Below, piece after piece: positions 1 to 7,298 of a stretch of DNA of 10,000 nucleotides. The first letter of the stretch is position 1. The number at the start of each line of letters is the position of its first letter. Position numbers and translations under genes: made by a program. The stretch is from Actinidia chinensis (lineage: Eukaryota > Streptophyta > Magnoliopsida > Ericales > Actinidiaceae). The notes beneath the pieces are model-generated. The model had not been told where the DNA came from. It ran no database searches and saw only the letters and a program-made list of their open reading frames with translations. The stretch spans positions 11,100,145 through 11,110,144 of the forward strand of contig CM018900.1 in assembly GCA_009663005.1 (NCBI GenBank). The letters are read 5' to 3'.

Positions 1-7
1 TTGATCG

Positions 8-44
8 TATATAAATTAATAATTAATTATTATTAATTTATATA
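8..44. repeat. AT-only inverted repeat (hairpin)
   Basis: Positions 8-22 and 30-44 are perfect reverse complements (15 bp) around a 7-nt spacer, made only of A and T. In DNA this AT-rich it may be a chance palindrome or the trace of a small palindromic element. No function is inferred. Confidence 0.5.
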
Positions 45-234
45 ATAAAATAAATATAATTATATGTGTCATATTTATTTATTAAATTATAAAATAACCT
101 TAAATGGATACTGAACTAATCAAATGTTTGAACTTGGTTGGTGCAGTACATTTTCTAGACTTCTGATTCTGTAAAAATATTCTTTAGTGCGGAGACGGCC
201 ATTACCATCAGTGCGCCGAGCCGGAACTGACGGA

Positions 235-247
235 CCTACGTGGCACC
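235..247 (+). promoter_or_regulatory. ABRE-like ACGTGGC element upstream of the bZIP gene
   Basis: CCTACGTGGCACC contains the core ACGTGGC at 238-244. This is the usual abscisic-acid response element sequence recognised by bZIP factors. It lies about 240 bp upstream of the first ATG of the bZIP gene, so ABA or stress control, or control by other bZIP proteins, is possible. Only the motif is seen; its use is inferred. Confidence 0.4.
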
Positions 248-401
248 AAATCTTGCTCAAGGATCCACACCCCTATGTCAACCCATGTCTCTTTTAAAAG
301 CTAGTCCTATACCCCACCACTTTGTGCCACTTAGACACAATCATTTTTTTCATGACCAAAATGCCCCCATGTGGCACACCACTGCCACTCCCCTCAATGC
401 C

Positions 402-469
402 CATAAATACCTGCCCCTTATCACTCCTTTCTTCCCTTTCCTCCTCCCGCCTCCCTCCTATCTATAAGC
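402..469 (+). promoter_or_regulatory. Core promoter of the bZIP gene: two TATA-like boxes and a Y patch
   Basis: A TATA-like CATAAATAC lies at 402-410, followed by a nearly pure pyrimidine stretch at about 419-461 (a plant Y patch), then a second TATA-like TCTATAAGC at 461-469. Transcription from the first box would start near 430-440 and give a leader of about 45 nt before the ATG at 482. Transcription from the second would start near 490, after that ATG, and would leave the ATG at 503 as first start. The box choice could therefore decide the protein N-terminus. Confidence 0.45.
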
Positions 470-481
470 GGTTTTCCGACC

Positions 482-1045
482 ATGTTGTCGGCTTTTCCGA
501 CCATGCCCTCCTTTGACGGATTGTTCGGAATGCAATTCTCAGCTTCCGAGGGCAATTTTATGCCGTGGGATTGCCCAGAATCCCTTTTTGCCCTCCCAAA
601 CCAAGAACCGGCTTTTTTGATCAATTCAAATGAACCGAACCAGAATAGGACCAATTCCAATTCAAATGAACCGAACCAGAATAGGAACAATTCCAATTCA
701 ACTAAACTGAACCGACGCTCTGGCCGGGTAAATTCCAATGTCGACGAGAGGAAGCGCAGACAGATGTTATCAAATCGAGAATCGGCAAGGCGGTCCCGCA
801 TGAAAAAGCAGAAACATTTGGAGAACTTGAGAAGCCAGGTGAACCTGTTTAGAGTTGGGAACCATGAACTCACAAACCAGCTACAGTTGATCACGCACCA
901 TTGTGATCTCATGCGGAGAGATAACAATCGGCTTAAATCGGAATATGCTATGCTACAACAAAAACTATGGGCAATACACCAAGTTTTGCTCGTTCGGGAA
1001 ATTCAACACGTGTCTCCCTTTGGATGGCCACATGAAATAATATAA
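482..1045 (+). CDS. Group S-like bZIP transcription factor
   Basis: This is a complete intronless gene of 187 codons encoding a nuclear DNA-binding protein. The basic region is at about residues 88-110, with the invariant N-x7-R signature at Asn98 and Arg106 (NRESARRSR). A leucine zipper follows in correct register, with heptad residues L116, F123, L130, I137, M144, L151, L158 and I165. Single-exon structure, small size and a long zipper are typical of plant group S bZIPs, which dimerise and bind ACGT-core sites. By eye the zipper resembles bZIP4-like or ocs-element-binding-factor-1-like members most; the subgroup is not certain. Residues about 48-86 form an Asn/Ser-rich linker made by a 36-bp tandem repeat. 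The zipper is unusual: Phe at the second heptad position and Gly126 where relatives usually have Glu. The first ATG (482) was chosen; ATG 503 is in frame and equally plausible. There is no conserved sucrose-control upstream ORF, which sets it apart from S1 members. A G-box CACGTG lies inside the coding sequence near its 3' end. Confidence 0.93.
   Translation: MLSAFPTMPSFDGLFGMQFSASEGNFMPWDCPESLFALPNQEPAFLINSNEPNQNRTNSNSNEPNQNRNNSNSTKLNRRSGRVNSNVDERKRRQMLSNRESARRSRMKKQKHLENLRSQVNLFRVGNHELTNQLQLITHHCDLMRRDNNRLKSEYAMLQQKLWAIHQVLLVREIQHVSPFGWPHEII
625..710 (+). repeat. 36-bp in-frame tandem repeat inside the bZIP gene
   Basis: The 26 bases at 625-650 recur identically at 661-686, a period of 36 bp or 12 codons. 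A partial third copy starts around 697. The repeat encodes the unit NSNEPNQNR twice in the linker before the basic region. Because the period is a multiple of three, the reading frame is kept. Confidence 0.9.
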
Positions 1046-1330
1046 TTACTTCCATGAACCAACAAAATCCACCCTCTTAACTCATATAACTTCATCACTT
1101 AAAAACACCTCCTTAATCGCTAAAACATGGTCTCTCTAATTAGAAGCTAGCTAGTGGAGGAAAGGAAGTGGTGGAGTTCACAATGATTGGTTTTGCAAAA
1201 TGGTAGGTTTTCATCAAAACTAGAGTTCATCGGATTAGTTAATGTTTCAATTGAATTGATTAGGCCTGTTGTTGTAATAGTTTGTTGCTTTTCACTTTAA
1301 TCAAAGCTTTTATTAAAAGCTAGGCTCATA
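1046..1330 (+). other. Probable 3' untranslated region of the bZIP gene
   Basis: The sequence after the stop codon has no coding potential. A TG-rich stretch at about 1266-1292 resembles plant far-upstream polyadenylation elements. It is followed by a 17-base near-perfect palindrome at 1305-1321 (AGCTTTTA, one base, TAAAAGCT). No canonical AATAAA is seen, which is common in plants. The end point is a guess. Confidence 0.35.
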
Positions 1331-1712
1331 TATTTACGGGTGTGTATGTTATAATTTCAACCATATAGCGATCAGTCTGAATAATTTAAGGGCTCTCATG
1401 ACTAGTTCGTTCACTGTTTTATATCATGAAGATGAAGTACATAACAAAATATTATTTTTCAATTATATTTTTGTTAATAATTAATTTGTTCAAAGCTAAG
1501 AATCAAAAAAACAACTACGACTCTGACTGTCCTAACAAACTGTGAATAATATAAAGTGCTGAAGAAAGATACTAGTATATTTTTTGTCCACAGTGGCCTT
1601 GTGGCGATTAAATGCTAAAGCACTTGAATTAATTAGCCAATTACTAAATACTAAAGTCGAAACTGTCCCTTAAAGGAGTATGAAATTTTTTGATATGCCT
1701 TAATCAGATTTG
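1331..1712. other. AT-rich intergenic DNA without recognisable genes
   Basis: I see no ORF with a convincing start, no domain and no clear repeat. The composition matches the rest of the intergenic DNA. Confidence 0.6.
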
Positions 1713-1812
1713 CAAGGGTAATTGTGGGGAGTGAGTTTACGAAGTGAGAGAAAGGAAATCGAGGATAAACACCTGTGGTGGTTCTGCGGTGGTGCAAGCT
1801 GCTGAAATCAGT
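1713..1812. repeat. Dispersed repeat, copy 1 (related to 4598-4700)
   Basis: The stretch around 1722-1795 (TGTGGGGAGTGAGTTT, GGAAATCGAGGATAAACACC, TGTGGTGGTTC) aligns over about 75 bases with 4605-4675 on the same strand (TGTGGGGTTGTGAGTTT, GGAAATCGAAGATAGACACC, CGTGGCGGTCC). The copies differ at many positions, so they are old. The family is not recognised; they are probably parts of a non-autonomous element or of captured coding sequence. Confidence 0.55.
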
Positions 1813-1894
1813 CACCAGATGCTGTCTTCCAAAAATTTGGCAGTGGTGATACGAGACAAAATTAAAGCCCAATTTTGTCTAGTTTTTTTTAAAA

Positions 1895-2240
1895 TTTAAA
1901 TACTTTGGTTTTTGAGTTTCTTAGTTTTTAGTAAATATTTTAACCCGTTTGATGAAAAAAATAAATATTTTCGGTTCCTTTTGATAAGAAGAATTTGAAA
2001 ACATGATTAAGAAATCTTCAAATTTGAAAAAAAAAATTATTAAAGACAAAAATATTGGCCAATTTGTCGAGTAACATCACTTTTTTTTGTGTGTTAAGTC
2101 AAGTTTTTTCAAACTTGGATGAAAATTTTACATTCTCAAACTCTTCTCGTTAATAAAATCCTAAAAAATATAAAATTATGATCAAATAGTTAAAAAATAT
2201 TTACTAAAAAAAAACTCAAAAACAAAAATAACTAAAAATC
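1895..2240. mobile_element. MITE-like palindromic element, copy 1
   Basis: This is a long imperfect inverted repeat. The outer arms 1908-1943 and 2190-2223 pair well (shared GTTTTTGAG and TAGTAAATATTTT). Weaker complementarity continues inward to a centre near 2054-2075, which includes the palindrome ATTGGCCAAT. No coding capacity. It matches 6262-6525 along its length and in the same orientation, including the centre, so it belongs to a family of at least two copies here. Exact ends and target duplications could not be fixed because the flanks are runs of A and T. Confidence 0.6.
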
Positions 2241-3775
2241 TAAATAAAAAAAAAACAAACTGAACCTACAATGGTCAAGTAATGTTTATTCGGGTTTGAC
2301 CTTTTTGTCACCAAAGATAAACTCGAGGCCACTGAATGTGGACAAACGTGTAAATATGCAAGGATAATAAGGTAATTCAAATAAACCCCAAGAAAAAGTT
2401 TGCTAGTTTGGTCCAAAAGCACCAAAGGAAAAAATGTTATTCTACTAGAATTTTTGAATAAAAATTAATTAACAACATAATAATGTGATAATAGTAATTT
2501 TAAAATTATAATTACAAAATTACCATAATAGTGAAAAGTGAATATGGAGACGAGTCTCCATATTTAGAGACTCAAATTGAGGTCTAGATTTTAAAGCCCA
2601 AAAACAAAAATTAAAGAAGTTTTAATATCTAAAATATATGTTGTTATTGTAAAGGAACACCTCATTTGGTGTAGACACAATTTTAAATCTAAATTATATT
2701 TTATTATACCAAAAATACTCATCCACATTATTTAGGTTTTCAAAAAGATAAAACTACTGGGTAACCTCTTCATGCATAGTTACAATAATTATTGAGTAAG
2801 TAAAAAAATAAAAATAAAAAATAAAATCAATCCACGTTCAACAATTTGAAATATTTTATTCTTGCACACTAATTTTTTTTTTCTTTTTGCAAACAAGCAA
2901 GTACTTCTATCTAGATATGGGCTTTTTTTCTTGAAATTTAGTGGGTTGGATTAAACTATAAAGATGATGGGAACTTTAATGTATAACAATAATATAAAGA
3001 ATTAGGACTTTAATAATTACTATGGCCCAAAAATATTGATCACAAAATCAAATCAGCCCCTAACAAAAGAGGTTGCTTACATCAACCCCATTTTAATTAC
3101 CTTTCACTTAAAGAATCATTAATTAATTAAACACCATAAAAGTTAGAGTAGTGTAGTGGGCAAGTTAAAAGGTAGCAAATTATGTTAAAATGAAATGGAT
3201 ATTCCCCTCGTATTTTTTAAACCCAATGTTGCTGTAACTAGTACTAATTTAAAAAATAATAATAATAATTCTATAGTCATATTTCAAAAAAATTAAATCC
3301 TAATTATATAGTACATGGTATTAGCTATTATGAGTAATATTTTTAAATTGTATTTTTAAGGTTAAATTTAGTATTATAATTCGTACTTAAATTATTAATT
3401 AGAACATATATTTTATATATATATTCACCTCCCAAAAATTGAAATACTCTCTTCGGTCTCTGTATGTACCAACAAATTTTTGACGGTGTGATTTTGATGG
3501 ACCCACGGGAAAACATACTCCACGAAGTAGGCCTAATTGCTTGACACAAAATTACATGTAGTGTTAGGGTTTGGCTGGTCTGTTGTTTGTGGAGAGTAGG
3601 TATTGCTTCGAAGACACGCACATATATATCCTTTTATTTTCCTTTTTTTTACATATTGATTGAAACCCATATGGAATCACCATAAAAAGCTTTCTTTAAG
3701 GGTACCAATTGTGACATTGTCTCTTTCTTCACTTGTAACCCAAGTGTTGAAGTCTTGAATAGAATATATGAAAGA
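2241..3775. other. AT-rich intergenic DNA, no gene
   Basis: No supported coding sequence was found. It contains a perfect 11-bp inverted repeat (2541-2564), a short AAT microsatellite (about 3256-3271), an AT dinucleotide tract (about 3410-3424) and many A/T homopolymers. Open frames on the minus strand lack ATG starts or domain features. Confidence 0.6.
2541..2564. repeat. Perfect 11-bp inverted repeat with 2-nt spacer
   Basis: AATATGGAGAC at 2541-2551 is followed by GA and then by its exact reverse complement at 2554-2564. The element GAGTCTC in its middle is echoed by GAGACTC at 2567-2573. It stands out because it is not pure AT. It could be the centre of a small inverted-repeat element or a dyad protein-binding site. 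Function unknown. Confidence 0.6.
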
Positions 3776-3946
3776 CGCGACTTAGCGTAATACGGAAGGT
3801 AAAAACTTTGACTTTATATTCAATGCGTTGTTTATTTGAGTCTTTTAAAATTATTGAAAGTTTTCTCGGCTGTTAACTTCAAGATCTCAAATTAATCTTT
3901 CTCGTACCCAATTGAGTTGGGCGGAAATATTGTTCTATCAAAAAAA
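3776..3946 (+). mobile_element. Diverged SINE-like element, copy 1
   Basis: The 3' half (GTTAACTTCAAGATCTCAAA, then CCCAATTGAGTTGGG, then an A tail at about 3940-3946) aligns with 8507-8580, where the same blocks occur in the same order before an A-rich tail. Upstream, TAAAAACTTTGACTTTATATTC corresponds to the region between the A and B boxes in the other copy, so this copy seems nearly full length but degraded. The internal promoter boxes are eroded. No clear target duplication was found. Confidence 0.55.
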
Positions 3947-4108
3947 GCTGCTAAAAGAGTCGAACATGAAAACCTACAAATACAAATTGATGATCTAAAA
4001 TTTTGATTCTAAATCTCGTGGTTTGATTCTTCTCCAGTTAGTGTTGGTGAAGAAAAAAGAAAAAAAAATGAAGACGACATGCTAACATGCTTCACTTCCA
4101 GGTTCATT

Positions 4109-4500
4109 TGATCAAGTTAATTGGTTTGAACAGAGTTATTTACGGTTAGTTACACTGACCTCCCCTGAGTTTCTGACAATAACAGTTACTTCTCCTCAGG
4201 TTCTAAAAATAGCAATAACCTCCCTTTTGGTTTGATTGTTGGTGTGATAAAGTTAATTGGTTTGAACAGATTTATTTAGGTTTAATTACACTGACCTCCC
4301 CTGAGTTTCTGACAATAAAAGAAACTTCTCTTTAGTTTCTAAAAATAGTAATAACCTCCCTTCTGGTTTGATTGTTGGTGCGAGATACCCATCTATACGC
4401 ATGGCGTCATATCCATACGCATGGTGTCACTGAAGTTGACGGAAAAGATGACATCACCTCTTATCTTTTTTTAAAATTCCAAATTTACCCTTTTTTAAAT
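4109..4500 (+). mobile_element. Small non-autonomous element with nested tandem repeats
   Basis: Two copies of a 136-bp unit lie head to tail at 4109-4244 and 4245-4380, without length difference. Within each unit a module of about 30 bp (ACCTCCCCTGAG, ACTTCTCCTCAG, ACCTCCCTTTTGG) repeats three times, starting at 4158, 4188 and 4218 in the first unit. A pair of 20-bp repeats (4391-4410 and 4411-4430, core ATACGCATGG) follows, then an AT-rich end near TTTACCC at about 4488. A diverged relative lies inverted at about 7600-7745, which supports a mobile family. The class is not known to me. Confidence 0.6.
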
Positions 4501-4597
4501 AGAAGAAAGTAATTCTGTACAATAGCCATACTCGTCTATTCACATATATCCATGTCCAAACGTCCCTCCACTTTCCTAAATCCATAACCAAACAATC

Positions 4598-4700
4598 TTT
4601 AATGTGGGGTTGTGAGTTTGTAAAGAGAGAAGAGGAAATCGAAGATAGACACCCGTGGCGGTCCTACGGCTGCGTGAGAAATTTCAACCCGTCGTCCTAT
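4598..4700. repeat. Dispersed repeat, copy 2 (related to 1713-1812)
   Basis: Aligns over about 75 bases with 1722-1795 in the same orientation; shared blocks include GGAAATCGA, GATA, ACACC and GTGG. Here it forms the left border of a less AT-rich stretch reaching to about 5460. Confidence 0.5.
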
Positions 4701-5460
4701 TGGTTGGTGATGCCTTAACTGCAATCACAGTGACAGTGAGATCGGCAGCCGGAGCTGTTTCTGAAAAACGGCTCCTCGATGGTCAAGTTAGATCTCCGAA
4801 ATTTTAAATAGAGAGAGAGTATATTTTTTCTTTGGTTGGATTGCACATACCTCCTTGAGAACAACAATGTTCCCTTTTGTGTTCCAACCCAGCGCGCGGC
4901 TTGACGTACCAGTTGTCCTATCACTCTACAGGCTATGGATTGGTGTGTGTCAATACGCGCCAACCATTGTGTCAGTGAGTAGGCAGCTGACCCCGTCGTA
5001 CCCTTACAGCGTGGCTGGTGGCTAATGATCAGTTGTTGGCGTTTCTATCGACGGCATGAAGGCTGACAGAAGGCGTTTTGTCATGCAAGTCACCTTCTAT
5101 CCCCTGACATCTCTCGAAAATTACGCCCCGGCTGTCATCCTTCATCCAAGTTTCTAACACAGTTATTGTTCCAAACTCGTTGACCAGCGGCACCTATGAT
5201 GTAACGAAAGCTTTGGCTCGGATGGTACCTTTATTCGCGACTACACCGAGCTCTAGCGCAGAAGATCTCCAAGCCCGCAGGTCTCGGCAGCTCGGTGGAG
5301 ACCATTGCCCTAGCAAGGTCGGCGTTCCATCGAATGTGAACCGAACTCCGGTGCAGGGTTGACCGAGCTTCTTCACTAGCGACAACCCGTCTGAGGTCTC
5401 TGCCTTAGTAAGGCCAAGTGACATAATTGTATATTTTATCCCCTCACACTTAATATCAGC
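4701..5460. other. Relatively GC-rich island of unknown origin
   Basis: Base composition here is far less AT-rich than on either side, with CpG-containing words such as GCGCGCGG and CCCCGTCG. Open frames exist on the minus strand. One, ATG-started, runs from 5523 to 5194 (109 codons) and includes LGQPCTGVRF and LLGQWSPPSCRDLRAW. I recognise no domain in it. The composition contrast and the lack of a clear gene suggest part of an LTR retrotransposon (solo LTR or untranslated leader) or captured gene sequence. Neither LTR ends nor primer-binding sites could be shown. Confidence 0.4.
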
Positions 5461-5555
5461 AAACCTAAACAAACACAAATAGAGAAGAGTAGAGAAGGGA
5501 AGTCCCGCCACCGTCAACCCCATAATTTGCGTCTGCCCTATCCACCACCACTGCC

Positions 5556-5943
5556 AACAACAACAACAACAGCAGCAAAAAAGTTACCACCCATAACCAT
5601 ATTTCATACCATACTTCCCAACCTGCCATCTCCCTCCAAGGAAAAAAACCCCACATGCCCAGACCACCATCACCGCCATGACAACACCTGCAACTTCCAA
5701 ACTCCCACCACCAAGCAACACCCACCCCACATCCTAAACCACCCAAAACAACAACAACAACAACAACAACAGAAAAGTTACCACCCACAACCATAATTCA
5801 TACCATACTTCCCAACCCGCCATCTCCCTCCAAGGAAAAAAACCCCACATGCCCAGACCACCATCACCGCCATGACAACACCTGCAACTTCCAAACTCCC
5901 ACCACCAAGCAACACCCACCCCGCATCCTAAACCACCCAAAAC
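5556..5943. repeat. Tandem duplication, two 194-bp units with AAC microsatellites
   Basis: Unit 1 (5556-5749) and unit 2 (5750-5943) keep an exact 194-bp period from their AAC tracts to the end (CCACCCAAAAC). I count about four base differences outside the AAC part, so the duplication is recent. Each unit begins with an AAC microsatellite (about 5 repeats at 5556-5570, about 7 at 5750-5770). The C-rich strand makes open frames in both directions (His/Pro/Gln-rich on +, Gly/Val/Trp-rich on -). These are composition artefacts and carry no domain. Confidence 0.92.
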
Positions 5944-6261
5944 CTCCATGAGTATAGGACCTACGGAAATCCCTATTTAACTCCACCACTCCCTATTTTT
6001 TTCAAGTATGACCAATTTACTTATCAATGAACCTGGTGTGAAATCTCCTTTTCTAAACAAGTCGATTAAAGTTCTATTGAGAACAGCGTCATCAAATCCG
6101 AATCGAAGATTGGGGTTTTTAAGGAGTCGTCGAAGGTTGATGTAGAGAGGTTACCAGTTTTGTTTTTGCACGCAACGAACCACCAAACGAATCACTTGTA
6201 GTTGTCCAATCTCGAAGAAGGTGGTTCCATTGTAGAGAGGGAATTTGTGGTGGCGATGAGT
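5944..6261. other. Intergenic DNA, no recognised gene
   Basis: No ORF of note. Short phrases (for example around 6083-6260, with GTAGAGAGG twice) look like decayed coding DNA but match nothing I know. The last 20 bases (AATTTGTGGTGGCGATGAG) resemble the sequence just before the other palindromic element (AATTTGGCAGTGGTGATACGAG at about 1836-1857), so the element family may extend further to the left than its palindrome. Confidence 0.4.
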
Positions 6262-6525
6262 TTTTTTCATATTTAATTAATTATTTTTATTTAATTAAAA
6301 TTTTTATTGTTTCGAGATAAAAAATTGTAAAATGTAATAATTTTTTTTAAATATAAAAAAATCTACTAAAAACAAAAAATAGCTAATTTATCAAGTGTCT
6401 CTAGTGTATTTTTCCTAAAATTAAATAATTTTTTTATATTTTCGTATTTATCTCGTTAGAAAAAATAAAAAAAGTATAAAATTTTGATTAAATAATTAAA
6501 AAAAATTAAAAACTTAAATATCCAC
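6262..6525. mobile_element. MITE-like palindromic element, copy 2
   Basis: This is a long imperfect inverted repeat. About 6290-6347 pairs with about 6423-6500, for example TCGAGATAAA (6312-6321) against TTTATCTCG (6447-6455), around a centre near 6380. The right arm (CTCGTTAGAAAAAATAAA, then TATAAAATTTTGATTAAAT) matches the right arm of copy 1 (CTCGTTAATAAAATC, then TATAAAATTATGATCAAAT). The centres also match (GCTAATTTATCAAGTG against GCCAATTTGTCGAGTA). No coding capacity. Confidence 0.55.
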
Positions 6526-6606
6526 GATCTTTTTTAAAGTTAAACCAAAAATCTTTTGGTTATTGCCTATTGGTTTCAGTGGAGGTGACGTGGAAAAGAG
6601 ATGGTA

Positions 6607-6614
6607 GTTTTTGG
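6607..6614. repeat. Left 8-bp target site duplication of the hAT element
   Basis: GTTTTTGG lies directly before the left terminal inverted repeat and recurs exactly at 7508-7515, directly after the right one. Eight base pairs is the diagnostic duplication length of the hAT superfamily. Confidence 0.85.
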
Positions 6615-6959
6615 CATAGTTATCAGAACTGAATCGGTGCTTGAACCGGTCAAGGCACTGGTTTAATGGTTCAACCGCGATTCAACCGGTTCAACCGATA
6701 ATATAATTAATAAATATATAAAATATATTTATATTAAAAAATTTAAAAATATATTTAAATTAAAAATATATTTAAAAGAAATTATAATTTAATATAAAGT
6801 TTGTTCGGCTGCACGCCAATTGTACAGAAGGTCATTTCCCTTCCCTGACAGCACACCTAACACCTTTGTCTTCTCACTTGTGTTGTCAGTGTCAAATTAA
6901 TACTATCATGACTCTTTAGTCTTTCCCAAAACACAAGCAGCCCAACGGTCCAACCCCAA

Positions 6960-7020
6960 AACAAAAGCCCCCCTCTCTCTCTCACTTCACGTGCTTTTGA
7001 GTTTTGAGAGAGAGGGAGCA
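6960..7020 (+). promoter_or_regulatory. Captured 5' leader/promoter segment with a G-box
   Basis: Just before the fragment's ATG lie a CT-rich run (about 6968-6984), a G-box CACGTG (6988-6993) and a GAGAGAGAGG run (about 7006-7015) complementary to the CT run. CT-rich 5' leaders are common in plant genes, so the element probably captured the leader and perhaps promoter of the parent gene along with its first codons. Confidence 0.4.
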
Positions 7021-7298
7021 ATGCACAGGCATGAGAAGACAGAGACCAGGAGATGACGAGCCTAACGAGACGCGACTTTGTCGCCGCCGCGGAGGCCGGC
7101 GTACTACGTGCAGAGTCCGTTGCGAACTCTCACGACGGCGAGAAGACGGCGATGGCTACTACGGCGTCGTTCCACTCAACGCCAGTGCTGAGCCCGACGG
7201 GGTCGCCGCCGCACGCTCACCACTCCTCCACCATCGGCCGCCACTCTCTCAAATCCTCCTCCAGCCAATTCTCCGTCGGATCTCGCAAGATCTCCCCG
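7021..7298 (+). pseudogene. Frameshifted N-terminal fragment of an At1g45688/At5g42860-like LEA-2 family gene
   Basis: Family motifs appear in order but in alternating frames. MH...KT is at 7021-7041 (frame of 7021). E-M-T-S-L-T is at 7050-7067 (frame of 7053). PRRPAYYVQSP is at 7087-7119 (frame of 7021). NSHDGEKTA, SFHSTPVLSPTGSPPH and SSTIGRHS follow to GSRKISP at 7298 (frame of 7053). The last shift, near 7123, looks like one lost base between CGA and ACTCTCAC. At least three frame changes are needed, so no normal protein can be made. Family members are, from memory, single-pass proteins of roughly 300-350 residues with this cytosolic N-terminus before a membrane segment and LEA-2 domain. 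Membrane segment and LEA-2 domain are both absent here. After 7298 the sequence turns into transposon subterminal repeats. From ATG 7053 one frame stays open to a stop inside the right terminal repeat (7497-7499), a possible chimeric 148-codon ORF. Confidence 0.75.

Noticed and set aside
240..516. Upstream open frames (240-467 and 322-516) that might regulate the bZIP gene like a sucrose-control uORF
   Set aside because: They begin with GTG and TTG, not ATG, lie mostly in the promoter, overlap the probable transcription start, and lack the conserved sucrose-control peptide pattern.
421..927. 168-codon minus-strand frame antisense to the bZIP gene
   Set aside because: It starts at TTG, has no domain, and repeats such as FWFGSFELELV mirror the sense-strand 36-bp repeat. 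It is a shadow of the real gene.
1651..1872. 73-codon minus-strand frame
   Set aside because: It starts at TTG and lies across a dispersed repeat; no domain was recognised.
3343..3621. 92-codon minus-strand frame
   Set aside because: It starts with GTG, has no recognisable domain, and ends in AT-rich DNA with low-complexity residues.
4109..4380. CRISPR-like array
   Set aside because: The repeats are contiguous tandem units without unique spacers, and the DNA is clearly plant nuclear.
4715..4963. 82-codon minus-strand frame in the GC-rich island
   Set aside because: It starts at TTG, has no family resemblance, and its length is unremarkable for DNA of this composition.
5194..5523. 109-codon minus-strand ORF with ATG start as a real gene
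   Set aside because: It has no recognisable domain, homology or promoter and lies in a suspected repeat. It was kept as part of the unexplained GC-rich island and not called as a CDS.
5465..5949. Gly/Val/Trp-rich and His/Pro/Gln-rich open frames on both strands
   Set aside because: They come from the C-rich 194-bp tandem duplication and AAC tracts, and several frames are open at once, a composition effect.
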